From contig JAUIEP010000005.1 of the NCBI GenBank assembly GCA_030428835.1, positions 1 through 64,000 of the forward strand: a stretch of 64,000 nt of DNA, written 5' to 3'. Made by a program: the position numbers and the translations under genes. Source of the stretch: Gammaproteobacteria bacterium. GTDB taxonomy: Bacteria > Pseudomonadota > Gammaproteobacteria > Pseudomonadales > Halieaceae. This document shows positions 1 through 7,785 of the stretch, piece by piece. Position 1 is the stretch's first letter. Every line of letters starts with the position of its first letter. The notes beneath the pieces were generated by a model. The model ran no database searches, was not told where the DNA came from, and saw nothing but the letters and a program-made list of their open reading frames with translations.

Positions 1-200
1 CAGTCGGGCACCTCGGCCACGTGCTCGGGGAGGAAGCCCTCCATCAGCCCGATACCCGCGGCCTGCAGTTGCGTACTCATCGGCGGGTAGACGCCGGCGT
101 CGGAGCCGGTCACGCGGTAGCCCAGTTCCCGGGCCAGTAAAGCGATGCCGCCCATGAACGTGCCGCAGATGCCGAGAATGTGAATGTGGCCTTTCAACAA
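1..200 (-). CDS. mpl: UDP-N-acetylmuramate:L-alanyl-gamma-D-glutamyl-meso-diaminopimelate ligase, N-terminal part only
   Basis: Murein-peptide recycling ligase, which joins recovered tripeptide to UDP-MurNAc in the cytoplasm. Only the first ~66 codons lie in the window; the gene runs off the left edge. The translation begins with a LKGHIHILGICGTFMGG stretch, the glycine-rich N-terminal nucleotide-binding motif typical of Mpl, followed by ALLARELGYRVTGSD. Two adjacent TTG codons (200-198 and 197-195) are the candidate starts, behind an AGGAG-type site; no ATG is better placed. It is divergent from the phosphofructokinase gene. Family assignment is firm; the exact start is not. Confidence 0.85.
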   Translation of the reverse strand, partial: MLKGHIHILGICGTFMGGIALLARELGYRVTGSDAGVYPPMSTQLQAAGIGLMEGFLPEHVAEVPD

Positions 201-362
201 GCGCTCCTGTGGATTGCGCGAATGGTAGCACGCACCGCCGCTATGACCACAAAAGGCGGCGAAGTGTCCACATGGTGCGGCAATTGCCGTATGATCAGTG
301 TTCCTTTTCGTCAGCACCCGCGCACAAACGCCATCGTTTCACCGCCAGGACACCAAGCCAAA

Positions 363-1625
363 ATGCCAGGGAAAAACGCCTTCTACGCCCAATCCGGCGG
401 AGTCACCGCCGTCATCAATGCGTCCGCCTGCGGGGTCATCGAGACGGCACGCGCCAACCGCGGCAAAATCGGCAAGGTGTTTGCCGGCCGCAACGGCATC
501 ATCGGGGCGCTGCGCGAGGACCTGATCGATACCAGCAAGGAGAGCAAGGCCAACATCCGCGGACTGCTGACGACCCCGTCCGGCGCGTTCGGCTCCTGCC
601 GGCACAAGCTGAAGAGCCTCGAGAACAATCGCGCGGAGTACGAGCGCCTGATCGAGGTCTTCAAGGCGCACGACATCGGCTACTTCTTCTACAACGGCGG
701 CGGTGACTCCGCCGACACGTGCCTGAAGGTGTCCCAGCTCAGCGAGTCCATGGGCTACCCGCTACAGGCTATCCATGTGCCCAAGACGATCGACAACGAC
801 CTGCCCCTGACCGACAACTGCCCGGGCTTCGGCTCGGTCGCCAAGTACATCGCGATCTCCACGAAGGAGGCGGCGATGGACGTGGCCTCGATGTGCGAAA
901 CCTCCACCAAGGTTTTCATCCTCGAGGCCATGGGCCGTCACGCCGGCTGGATCGCCGCCGCGGGAGGCCTGGCGGCGGAGAAAGAGGGCGATGCGCCGCA
1001 CATCATCCTGTTTCCCGAGATCGCCTTCGACCGCGAGAAATTCCTGGCCAAGGTCGAGCGCACCGTAAAGAAACAGGGTTTCTGCGTGATCGTGGCGTCC
1101 GAGGGTGCGCAGTACGCCGACGGCACCTTCCTGGCCGAGTCCGGCCTCAAGGACGCCTTCGGCCACAGCCAGCTCGGCGGCCTCGCGCCGACCCTCGCGC
1201 AGATGGTGAAGGACGAGCTGGGCTACAAGTACCACTGGGCGGTGGCGGACTACCTGCAACGCTCGGCCCGCCATATCGCCTCGCAGACCGACGTCGACCA
1301 GGCCTATGCCCTGGGCAAGGCGGCCGTGGAGTTCGCCCTGGACGGCGACAACGCCGTCATGCCCTGCATCGTGCGCGGCAAGGGCAAGCGCTACACCTGG
1401 TCCATCGGCAAGGCGCCGCTCGACAAGGTGGCCAACGTGGAGAAGATGATGCCGCGCAACTACATCACCCGCGACGGCTTCGGCATCACCCAGGCCGGGC
1501 GCGACTACCTGGCGCCGCTGATCGTGGGGGAGGCCTACCCCGAGTACCGCAAGGGCATGCCGCAATACGTGACGCTCAAGAACGCGCCCGTACCGCGCAA
1601 GCTGAAAAAACGCTTCTCGATCTGA
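363..1625 (+). CDS. pfp: Pyrophosphate-dependent 6-phosphofructokinase
   Basis: Interconverts fructose 6-phosphate and fructose 1,6-bisphosphate using pyrophosphate, so it can work in glycolysis or gluconeogenesis. The frame is open from 180, but MPGKNAFYAQSGGVTAVINA is the family N-terminus, so I start at ATG 363 (420 aa, usual length). Visible motifs are NGGGDS near 111-116, PKTIDND near 140-146 and MGRHAGW near 190-196. The lysine in PKTIDND, where ATP-dependent enzymes have glycine, and the Asp in GGGDS mark the PPi type. The next gene is an inorganic pyrophosphatase, so the two neighbours compete for or balance the same PPi pool. Divergent from mpl across a 160-bp gap with no clear promoter. 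Confidence 0.92.
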   Translation: MPGKNAFYAQSGGVTAVINASACGVIETARANRGKIGKVFAGRNGIIGALREDLIDTSKESKANIRGLLTTPSGAFGSCRHKLKSLENNRAEYERLIEVFKAHDIGYFFYNGGGDSADTCLKVSQLSESMGYPLQAIHVPKTIDNDLPLTDNCPGFGSVAKYIAISTKEAAMDVASMCETSTKVFILEAMGRHAGWIAAAGGLAAEKEGDAPHIILFPEIAFDREKFLAKVERTVKKQGFCVIVASEGAQYADGTFLAESGLKDAFGHSQLGGLAPTLAQMVKDELGYKYHWAVADYLQRSARHIASQTDVDQAYALGKAAVEFALDGDNAVMPCIVRGKGKRYTWSIGKAPLDKVANVEKMMPRNYITRDGFGITQAGRDYLAPLIVGEAYPEYRKGMPQYVTLKNAPVPRKLKKRFSI

Positions 1626-1772
1626 CCCCCCGGGTTTTAAGGACCTGGCGCACGAAATCGGCACAGCGGGGGCGCGGATCTTCGCGCGAACGCAGGATTT
1701 TGCCGCCCGGAATCTGTACAATTCGCGCCTGCCCGGGCACCCGGGTCCATAGCGAGATTCCGAGGTTTTTCC

Positions 1773-2423
1773 ATGTACAGCAATTCCAACTTCAACCGCT
1801 GGCGCCGCCACCCCTGGCACGGACTGCACACCCGCCGCGAGGGCAGTGCCGAGGACGTAGTCCAGGTCTATGTCGAGATGACGCAGGACGACTCCGTCAA
1901 GTATGAGCTGGACAAGTCCTCCGGCTTCCTCATGGTCGACCGGCCCCAGCGCACCACGTCAAGCCCGCCCACCCTCTACGGCTTCATCCCCCGCACGTAC
2001 TGCGCCGAGGAAGTCGCCAAGCGCTGTCCCGATGTGGAAGTGGCCGACGGCGACCCGCTCGATATCTGCGTGTTCTCGGAGCGCCATATTACGCGCGCCG
2101 ACATCGTGTTGTTCGCGCGCGTCGTGGGCGGCATCCAGATGATTGACGGCGGCGAGGCCGACGACAAGATCGTGGCGGTGCTCGAGGGGGACAACATCTG
2201 GGGCGACGTACACGACATCGCCGACCTGCCGCAGATCAAGACCGAGCGCCTGCAGCACTACTTCTCAACCTACAAGCTGGTGCCCGGCAAGGAAGTGGAT
2301 ATCAAGGTGGACTTCGTCTACGGCCGCGAGGAGGCGCTCAAGGTAGTCGCCGCCGCGGAAAAGGACTACGCCAACCACTTCGGCCACCTGCACACGCGGG
2401 CAAAGGCGAAGGAAGCGTCATAA
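1773..2423 (+). CDS. ppa: Inorganic pyrophosphatase, family I
   Basis: Hydrolyses pyrophosphate to phosphate in the cytoplasm. The 216-aa product contains the family signature DGDPLDICV near residue 91 and an acidic metal-binding stretch (GEADDKIVAVLEGDNIWGDV). It is longer than the ~175-aa bacterial type and has an N-terminal basic segment (MYSNSNFNRWRRHPWHGL), as in the longer family I enzymes. A CGAGG site precedes ATG 1773. It lies 147 bp after the PPi-dependent phosphofructokinase on the same strand, a functional pairing around PPi. A repeat field starts immediately after its stop. Confidence 0.92.
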   Translation: MYSNSNFNRWRRHPWHGLHTRREGSAEDVVQVYVEMTQDDSVKYELDKSSGFLMVDRPQRTTSSPPTLYGFIPRTYCAEEVAKRCPDVEVADGDPLDICVFSERHITRADIVLFARVVGGIQMIDGGEADDKIVAVLEGDNIWGDVHDIADLPQIKTERLQHYFSTYKLVPGKEVDIKVDFVYGREEALKVVAAAEKDYANHFGHLHTRAKAKEAS

Positions 2424-2442
2424 AGGGCGCCACCCCGCGCGC

Positions 2443-2844
2443 TGTAGGGTCGATTTCATTCGACCACCGCAACAGCTCTACCCCTGTGGGGTCGAATTCA
2501 TTCGACCACCGCAACGGCATGATCACTGGTGGGTTGAATGTATTCACCCACCGCAGGCAACAAGAACCTTGTAGGGTCGAATTCATTCGACGCGGCGCGG
2601 CGGTTCCCAATTGCACTATTGTGCCTATTAAGAGCGTCGTACAGGTCGAATAAATTCGACCCCACAGGGGGCCCGCACCAGTGGTTCCCAATTGCACTAT
2701 CGCGCCTGTTGAGAGCGCGTTACAGGTCGAATAAATTCGACCCCACAGGGGGCCCGCGCCAGTGTTTTCCAATTGCACCATCGAGCCTGTTGAAAGCGCG
2801 TTACAGGTCGAATAAATTCGCCCCCACAGGGGGCTCGCACCAGT
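2443..2844. repeat. Field of palindromic GGTCGAAT/ATTCGACC elements with three 81-bp tandem units
   Basis: Seven copies of an 18-bp dyad lie here. GGTCGAATTCATTCGACC or close variants are at 2448-2465, 2490-2507 and 2575-2592; a related GGTGGGTTGAATGTATTCACCC-type dyad is at 2528-2552; GGTCGAATAAATTCGACC variants are at 2644-2661, 2725-2742 and 2806-2823. The last three sit in perfect register inside 81-bp tandem units (2602-2682, 2683-2763, 2764-2844). Each unit carries the core CCCTGTGGGGTCGAAT in inverted orientation. The unit length is a multiple of three, which produces long spurious open frames through the array; I do not call them genes. A related copy lies at 17334-17359. Confidence 0.9.
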
Positions 2845-3538
2845 CCCCGGGCACATCCACATAGCGCTCCAGCAATTCCGGCAGCAACGCCTCCACGGTC
2901 TCCCGCAGCAGCAGCGGCTCGTCGCAGTGCGAACCGTCCCAGCAGGCTGCCAGCAACGCGGCATTCAGCAGGCCCGCGCAATCGCGCGCCACCGGCGCGT
3001 AGCTCAGGTGCCAGCGCTCGGGCGCAACGCCGCCCCGGTCCGCGGCATAAGGCCGGTAGAAACCGTGCGACTCGCCGCGCGCCATGCGCTCATCCAGCCA
3101 GTTGTGCACTGCGTCGAAGACACCCCCGGGCGCGACTTCGGCGGGACTCAGCTGCACGTCGTAGTCCGCGGGCACCGCGCGCGCGTCATACACGTCGAGA
3201 TCCGTGCCCCAGTGGTGGCGCGAGGTGCCGGGCAGCGCGCTGAACCGGAGAATCGCGAGGACCTTCCCCGTGTCGGGCAATGCGCCGATGTCTACCGGAG
3301 CGCCGGCGTCATCGTGAACGGCGCGCTCGCCGCGCACCTTGCCGTTCCAGATCGCGAGCTGCCGCGCACAGGAGCGGTACGCACTGGCGACGGCCAGGTC
3401 GAAGCCCGCGGCACGGGCATCCGCAACCAGCGCCGCCCAGGCCTGCGCGGCGCTCGCGTGCAGGCGCTGGCCGCCCGCCAGGGTCACGAGATGGGTCTCG
3501 CGCAGTCCGGTCAGTTCACCTGCGCTCAGGGGCGCCAC
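2801..3538 (-). CDS. M15-family D-alanyl-D-alanine carboxypeptidase/dipeptidase (VanY-like)
   Basis: Probable zinc peptidase trimming peptidoglycan stem peptides. The zinc motif SRHHWGTDLDVYD (SxHxxGxxxD) and the downstream ERWHLSY motif supply the metal and catalytic residues of peptidase family M15. AYRSCARQLAIWNGKVRG matches the family's YRS...Q...W segment. Start is GTG 3538 with GGAG nine bases upstream; 245 aa. I see no signal peptide, so location is uncertain. The last ~12 residues (EPPVGANLFDL) and the stop codon are read from the third 81-bp repeat unit, so the C-terminus has been replaced or extended by repeat sequence. Confidence 0.85.
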   Translation of the reverse strand: MAPLSAGELTGLRETHLVTLAGGQRLHASAAQAWAALVADARAAGFDLAVASAYRSCARQLAIWNGKVRGERAVHDDAGAPVDIGALPDTGKVLAILRFSALPGTSRHHWGTDLDVYDARAVPADYDVQLSPAEVAPGGVFDAVHNWLDERMARGESHGFYRPYAADRGGVAPERWHLSYAPVARDCAGLLNAALLAACWDGSHCDEPLLLRETVEALLPELLERYVDVPGDWCEPPVGANLFDL

Positions 3539-3634
3539 AATTCGCTACTCCGGGTCGTCGTGCGCATCGCGCACTGTTCTCCCGGCATGATCCGCGCCGC
3601 GCGCCGTTAAGGCAAGCGACGACGGGCGGGCGTC

Positions 3635-4342
3635 TCAGTCCGGATCGAGGCTGAACGGCAGTTCCCGCGCGAGCGAGACACCGGCAAGGCTGATATCCGC
3701 CTGCCAGGCCAGCACCTCAAGGCCCGCCTCTCGCGCCTCGGCCAGTGCATCGCGGTAGCGAGGATCGATCTCGCCCGCCGCCGCCACCCGCGTTACACCG
3801 CTGTGGAACACACAGAACAACAGCACGGCGCGCGTCCCGTCTTGCTGCGCGACAGCGGCGAGTTCGCGGATGTGCTTGCGGCCGCGGTCGCTGACGGCGT
3901 CGGGAAACAGGCCCCAACCGTCGTCGCGGCACAGGGTGACGCATTTCACCTCGACAAACACCTGGCCCGGGGCACCCGACAACAGCAGGTCAACGCGACT
4001 GCCTTCGCCGTATTTCACCTCGCGCGCGATGTCCGGGTAGTCCGCGAAACCGGGTATGAGACCCGTGGCGAACGCCTCCTCCACCACCTTGTTGGCCCTG
4101 GCGGAATGTATGCAGGCCATCCCGCGGGATGTCTCGACCAGCTCCCAGGTGTGCGGGTATTTGCGTGTTTTCGAGTCGCTCACCGACAGCCACACCGGGG
4201 ACCCCGGCTCGTCGCAGCCGGTCATGGCGCCGGTGTTGGGACAATGGGCGGTAAGCAGTTCGCCGTCACGCAGTTCGACGTCCGCCAGGAAGCGCTTGTA
4301 GCGCTTGATGAGCGTGCCCTCTACCAGGCGCTTGAACTGCAT
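3635..4342 (-). CDS. sfsA: SfsA family DNA-binding/nuclease-fold protein
   Basis: Member of the SfsA family (sugar fermentation stimulation protein A), historically linked to maltose metabolism; its biochemical role is poorly known. The 235-aa product contains the conserved CPNTGAMTGC, PHTWELVE and RVDLLL...VFVEVKCVTL segments, the last resembling a restriction-endonuclease-like core. The frame is open upstream to 4645, but MQFKRLVEGTLIKRYKRFLADV is the family N-terminus, fixing ATG 4342. It begins one base after the aminotransferase stop, so the two are translationally coupled in one operon. Confidence 0.92.
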   Translation of the reverse strand: MQFKRLVEGTLIKRYKRFLADVELRDGELLTAHCPNTGAMTGCDEPGSPVWLSVSDSKTRKYPHTWELVETSRGMACIHSARANKVVEEAFATGLIPGFADYPDIAREVKYGEGSRVDLLLSGAPGQVFVEVKCVTLCRDDGWGLFPDAVSDRGRKHIRELAAVAQQDGTRAVLLFCVFHSGVTRVAAAGEIDPRYRDALAEAREAGLEVLAWQADISLAGVSLARELPFSLDPD

Positions 4343-4343
4343 C

Positions 4344-5519
4344 TCAGGCGAGCACCTTCGCGAGCCGCTCCACGGCGAGTTCCAGACGCGGCAGGCCGGT
4401 GGTGTAGGAAAACCGCAGGTGCTCTCCCGCCCGGTGGTGGCCGAAGTCGAGGCCGGGAGTGAGCGCCACGCCGTGCTCCTCCAGCAGCCGCAGGCAAAAG
4501 GCCTGGCTGTCGGCGGTGAAGCGGCTCGCATCGGCATATATATAGAAGGCACCCTGTGGCTTACAGGGCACCTGGAAGCCGATGTCCTGTATGGCGGGCA
4601 GGAGAAAGTCGCGCCGCTGGCGGAAAATCTCGCGACGCTCTTCAAGTATGTCGCGCGTGCCGGGCTCGAAGCCGGCCAATGCGGCGTACTGGGCCATGGT
4701 CGACATGGAGATAAAGAGGTTCTGCGCCATCTTCTCCATCTCCGCCACCGCGGCCTCCGGCGCTACCAGCCAGCCGAGCCGCCAGCCGGTCATCCCGAAG
4801 TACTTCGAGAAACTGTTGATGACGAAGGCGTCGGGGTCGACTTCCAGTACCGAGGGCGTGGACGCCTCGTATCCCAGGCCGTGGTAGATCTCATCGACCA
4901 GCAGATGGCCGCCCCGGCCACGCACGGCGCGGGACAGGTCCGCCAGTTCATCACGGTTGAGCGCGGTGCCGGTGGGATTGGCCGGGGAGGCGACCATGGC
5001 GCCGACCGTATTGTCCCGCCAGTGCTGCTCCACGAGTGCGCCGGTCAACTGGTAGTTGCTCGACGCACCCACCGGTACCAGTTGGCCGCGCCCCTCCACC
5101 AGGCGCATGAAGTGGCGGTTGCACGGATAACCGGGGTCGGTCATCAACATGCCGTCGCCCGGGTTGATCAGCAGCGCGGCGATGAGCAGCAGGGCCCCGG
5201 ACGCGCCGGGCGTGACCATGATGCGCGATGGCGGCACATCGAGGCCGTAGGTGTCTGCATAGTGCCGCGACAGCGCCTCGCGCAGGGGCGGGATGCCCGC
5301 GGCCTGGGAGTAATGTGTCTCCCCCCGCGCCAGCGCCGCCCGCCCCGCCTCGACAATCGGCCCCGCGGTCGCGAAATCCGGCTCGCCGGCCGCCATATGC
5401 ACGATATCGCGCCCCGCGCTCGCCAGCGCCGTCGCCCGCTCCAGCACCTCCACGACGCGGAACGGTTCGATGTCCGCGACCCGGTCCGCATAGCGTAGCG
5501 TGGCGTCACGAGGCGCCAT
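4344..5519 (-). CDS. Pyridoxal-phosphate aminotransferase, class I/II
   Basis: Fold-type I PLP aminotransferase, probably acting on an amino acid or its 2-oxo acid; the substrate cannot be read from the sequence. The 391-aa product has the AGEPDF N-terminal motif, ASPANPTGT, VDEIYHGLGYE and the PLP-lysine segment SFSKYFGMTGWRLGW. ATG 5519 follows a strong GGAGGGAG site. The frame continues upstream through the 23-bp repeats but that part is not coding. Forms an operon with sfsA. Confidence 0.88.
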   Translation of the reverse strand: MAPRDATLRYADRVADIEPFRVVEVLERATALASAGRDIVHMAAGEPDFATAGPIVEAGRAALARGETHYSQAAGIPPLREALSRHYADTYGLDVPPSRIMVTPGASGALLLIAALLINPGDGMLMTDPGYPCNRHFMRLVEGRGQLVPVGASSNYQLTGALVEQHWRDNTVGAMVASPANPTGTALNRDELADLSRAVRGRGGHLLVDEIYHGLGYEASTPSVLEVDPDAFVINSFSKYFGMTGWRLGWLVAPEAAVAEMEKMAQNLFISMSTMAQYAALAGFEPGTRDILEERREIFRQRRDFLLPAIQDIGFQVPCKPQGAFYIYADASRFTADSQAFCLRLLEEHGVALTPGLDFGHHRAGEHLRFSYTTGLPRLELAVERLAKVLA

Positions 5520-5592
5520 AGATCTCCCTCCGGTTGGCAAGCGCGCCATTCTAACCCCAGCCCGGCGGGGGGTGTTAGCGCGCGCGGAGCCG

Positions 5593-5730
5593 CGTGCGCG
5601 GATTCGGTCGCGGGGCATTCGCGGATTCGGTCGCGGGGCAATCGCGGGTTCCGGCGCGAGGCATTCGCGGATTCCGGCGCGAGGCATTCGCGGATTCCTG
5701 CGCGAGGCATTCGCGGGTTCCGGCGCGAGG
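5593..5730. repeat. 23-bp tandem repeat, six units
   Basis: Six consecutive 23-bp units run 5593-5615, 5616-5638, 5639-5661, 5662-5684, 5685-5707 and 5708-5730, followed by a broken seventh beginning CATTGG. The consensus reads CATTCGCGG, then RTTCSGKCGCGRGG. Units vary at a few positions, so it is a diverging minisatellite. It sits between the aminotransferase start and dksA. The rest of 5731-5898 should hold the dksA promoter, but I see no convincing -35/-10 pair. Confidence 0.9.
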
Positions 5731-5898
5731 CATTGGCACGGCCCAAAAACTGCAAGGAAATAGTGGCGTGAATACCGGTAATCTGATAGTTTTCCCGCCC
5801 TTGGATTTGGGCCATGCTCTGGCCCCGGTCCAAAAACACTGTAAATCATGACTCTGTGACTGCAGGCCGGTTACTTTTGCAGTATGGGAACCTAAATC

Positions 5899-6630
5899 AT
5901 GCCACGAGCATCCAAGCCGTCCGCCAAGACCAAAGCCAAGGCAAAGACCAAAGCCAAGGCGAAAGCGAAAACCACCAAGACCACCAAGGCGAAGGCCAAG
6001 GCACCGGCCAAGAAGAAGGCTCCGGCCAAGAAGAAGGCCGCAACGAAAGCCCCGGCCAGGAAGAAGGCCGCTGCGAAGAAAGCTCCCGCCAAGAAGCAGG
6101 CTCCAGCCAGGAAGAAGGCAGCCGCCAAGGCGCCCGCCAGGAAAAAGGCAGCCGCCAAGGCAAAAGCCCCTGCAAAGAAGAAGGCACCCGCGAAGCGCAC
6201 GCGTCGCGCCAGCGCCGACCACCAGCAAAACTTCACGCCCTACCAGGCCAGGAAGGACGAGGACTACATGAACCTGCAGCAGCGCGATCATTTTCGCGGC
6301 ATCCTGCTGGCCTGGAAGAGTGAACTGATGCAGGAAGTGGACCGCACCGTGACCCACATGAAGGACGAGGCGGCGAACTTCCCGGACCCGGCGGACCGCG
6401 CCACGCAGGAAGAGGAGTTCAGCCTGGAACTGCGCACCCGCGATCGCGAACGCAAGCTGATCAAGAAGATCGACGCCACCATGGAGTTGATCGAGCAGGA
6501 CGACTACGGCTACTGCGAAGCCTGCGGCATCGAGATCGGCATCCAGCGCCTGGAGGCGCGCCCCACGGCCACACTCTGCATCGACTGCAAGACGCTTGCG
6601 GAGATCAAGGAAAAACAGGAGCTGGGCTGA
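5899..6630 (+). CDS. dksA: DksA RNA-polymerase-binding transcription factor with a Lys/Ala-rich histone-like N-terminal tail
   Basis: DksA enters the RNA polymerase secondary channel and works with ppGpp in the stringent response. From residue ~110 the protein is a standard DksA: coiled-coil tip [20 protein letters not shown], then the zinc finger YCEACG...LCIDCK with four cysteines, ending [11 protein letters not shown]. Residues 1-105 are unusual: almost only Lys, Ala, Pro and Arg, with [12 protein letters not shown]-type repeats like histone H1 tails or Pseudomonas AlgP. Canonical DksA is about 150 aa; this one is 243. The tail could bind DNA or RNA. It reads into gluQ 12 bp downstream. 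Confidence 0.93.
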   Translation: MPRASKPSAKTKAKAKTKAKAKAKTTKTTKAKAKAPAKKKAPAKKKAATKAPARKKAAAKKAPAKKQAPARKKAAAKAPARKKAAAKAKAPAKKKAPAKRTRRASADHQQNFTPYQARKDEDYMNLQQRDHFRGILLAWKSELMQEVDRTVTHMKDEAANFPDPADRATQEEEFSLELRTRDRERKLIKKIDATMELIEQDDYGYCEACGIEIGIQRLEARPTATLCIDCKTLAEIKEKQELG

Positions 6631-6642
6631 CAGCCCGGCCTT

Positions 6643-7542
6643 GTGCCACCGAACACCACGCAGTACCGGGGGCGCTTCGCGCCCTCCCCCACCGGACCTC
6701 TACACCTCGGCTCACTGATCGCCGCTCTGGCGAGCTACCTCGACGCGCGCCACCACGCGGGAGAGTGGCTGGTGCGCATGGAGGACCTGGACCCACCGCG
6801 CGAAGAGCAGGGCGCGGCCGCCGCGATTCTCGACAGCCTGGAGCGACACGGCCTGCACTGGGACGGCGACGTGCTGTGGCAGGGGACACGCGGCGCGGCC
6901 TACGACAAGGCGCTGGCACAGTTACAGGGAAGTGGCAGGTTGTTCCCGTGCGTGTGCACACGTGCCGAACTGGGTCCCGACGGTTCCTGCGACGGTCGCT
7001 GCGCGAACAGGGAACGCGAGAAAGACACACCGTGCGCGCTGCGGGTGCGCGTTGCGGCCGATACCCTGATCCGCTTCACCGATCGCCTGCAGGGCGAGCA
7101 GGCGCTCAAGCTGGGCGCGACGCTCCACGACTTCGTCCTGCGCCGCAAGGACGGACTCTACGCCTACCAGCTCGCGGTGGTCGTGGACGACGCGGCACAG
7201 GGGGTCACGCATATCGTGCGCGGTTCCGACCTGCTCGACTCCACGTTTCGCCAGGTCTACCTGCAGCGCGAGCTCGGCCTGGCACAACCGGACTACTGCC
7301 ACATACCGGTCATCACCACGCACACGGGCCAGAAGTTCAGCAAGCAGAACCAGGCGCCGCCGCTGGACAGCGGGCGCGCCGGATGCAACCTGCGCCTGGC
7401 ACTGCGTTTTCTCGGGCAACCGCCTCCCCCGGCCCGCCTGGGTGTCAGGGATATCCTCGACCACGCCACCGAGCACTGGTCGCTGGCGCACGTCCCGCGC
7501 GGGATGGACCGGAGCGCGGCGAGTATCGGGCTCAAGGACTGA
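6643..7542 (+). CDS. gluQ: Glutamyl-Q tRNA(Asp) synthetase
   Basis: Attaches glutamate to queuosine at the wobble base of tRNA-Asp. The 299-aa product has the class I synthetase signature APSPTGPLHLGSL, a four-residue zinc site (CVC...CDGRC), and the KMSKS-like FSKQN, and lacks an anticodon-binding domain, as expected of GluQ rather than GltX. Start is GTG 6643, 12 bp after the dksA stop; the dksA-gluQ pair is conserved in many gammaproteobacteria. Confidence 0.92.
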   Translation: MPPNTTQYRGRFAPSPTGPLHLGSLIAALASYLDARHHAGEWLVRMEDLDPPREEQGAAAAILDSLERHGLHWDGDVLWQGTRGAAYDKALAQLQGSGRLFPCVCTRAELGPDGSCDGRCANREREKDTPCALRVRVAADTLIRFTDRLQGEQALKLGATLHDFVLRRKDGLYAYQLAVVVDDAAQGVTHIVRGSDLLDSTFRQVYLQRELGLAQPDYCHIPVITTHTGQKFSKQNQAPPLDSGRAGCNLRLALRFLGQPPPPARLGVRDILDHATEHWSLAHVPRGMDRSAASIGLKD

Positions 7543-7550
7543 AGTTTAGT

Positions 7551-7577
7551 AACCGCTCTAGTAGAATCGGAGCGGTT
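7551..7577 (+). terminator. Stem-loop between gluQ and cbrX
   Basis: AACCGCTC and GAGCGGTT form an eight-pair stem around an 11-nt loop, 9 bp after the gluQ stop. There is no T-run behind it, so it may be a 3' end-protecting or attenuating hairpin rather than a full terminator. It separates dksA-gluQ from cbrX-cbrA. Confidence 0.5.
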
Positions 7578-7608
7578 CGACGCGTGGCGCCACAAGGGAT
7601 TCAGCCGC

Positions 7609-7785
7609 ATGTATATCAATCGGGCACTGCTCCTTGCCATCGGAGTCGTACTGATCTTCCTGCCGGCCATCGAGTCCTGGATGATCAGCTCCGAAACACA
7701 CTGGTACCGCCCGTACCAGTTGTGGTTGCTCGCCGTGGTCGCGACCTGGTGGAACCAGCGCTCGAGGTATACGGATGAGCTTTAG
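7609..7785 (+). CDS. cbrX: CbrX-like small membrane protein upstream of cbrA
   Basis: A 58-aa open frame starting ATG 7609 with two hydrophobic segments, RALLLAIGVVLIFLPAI and QLWLLAVVATWW, separated by a short polar loop. Its end overlaps the cbrA start (ATG 7775, stop at 7783-7785), which points to translational coupling. In Pseudomonas a small cbrX frame precedes and overlaps cbrA in the same way, so position, size and topology all match. The gene is assigned by synteny plus visible features. Confidence 0.75.
   Translation: MYINRALLLAIGVVLIFLPAIESWMISSETHWYRPYQLWLLAVVATWWNQRSRYTDEL

Noticed and set aside
1690-1772. TACAAT-like -10 upstream of ppa
   Set aside because: No -35 element at an acceptable spacing.
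2338-2964. Long open frame with internal repeats across the 81-bp array
   Set aside because: It exists only because the repeat length is divisible by three; no ribosome site, family match or coding composition.
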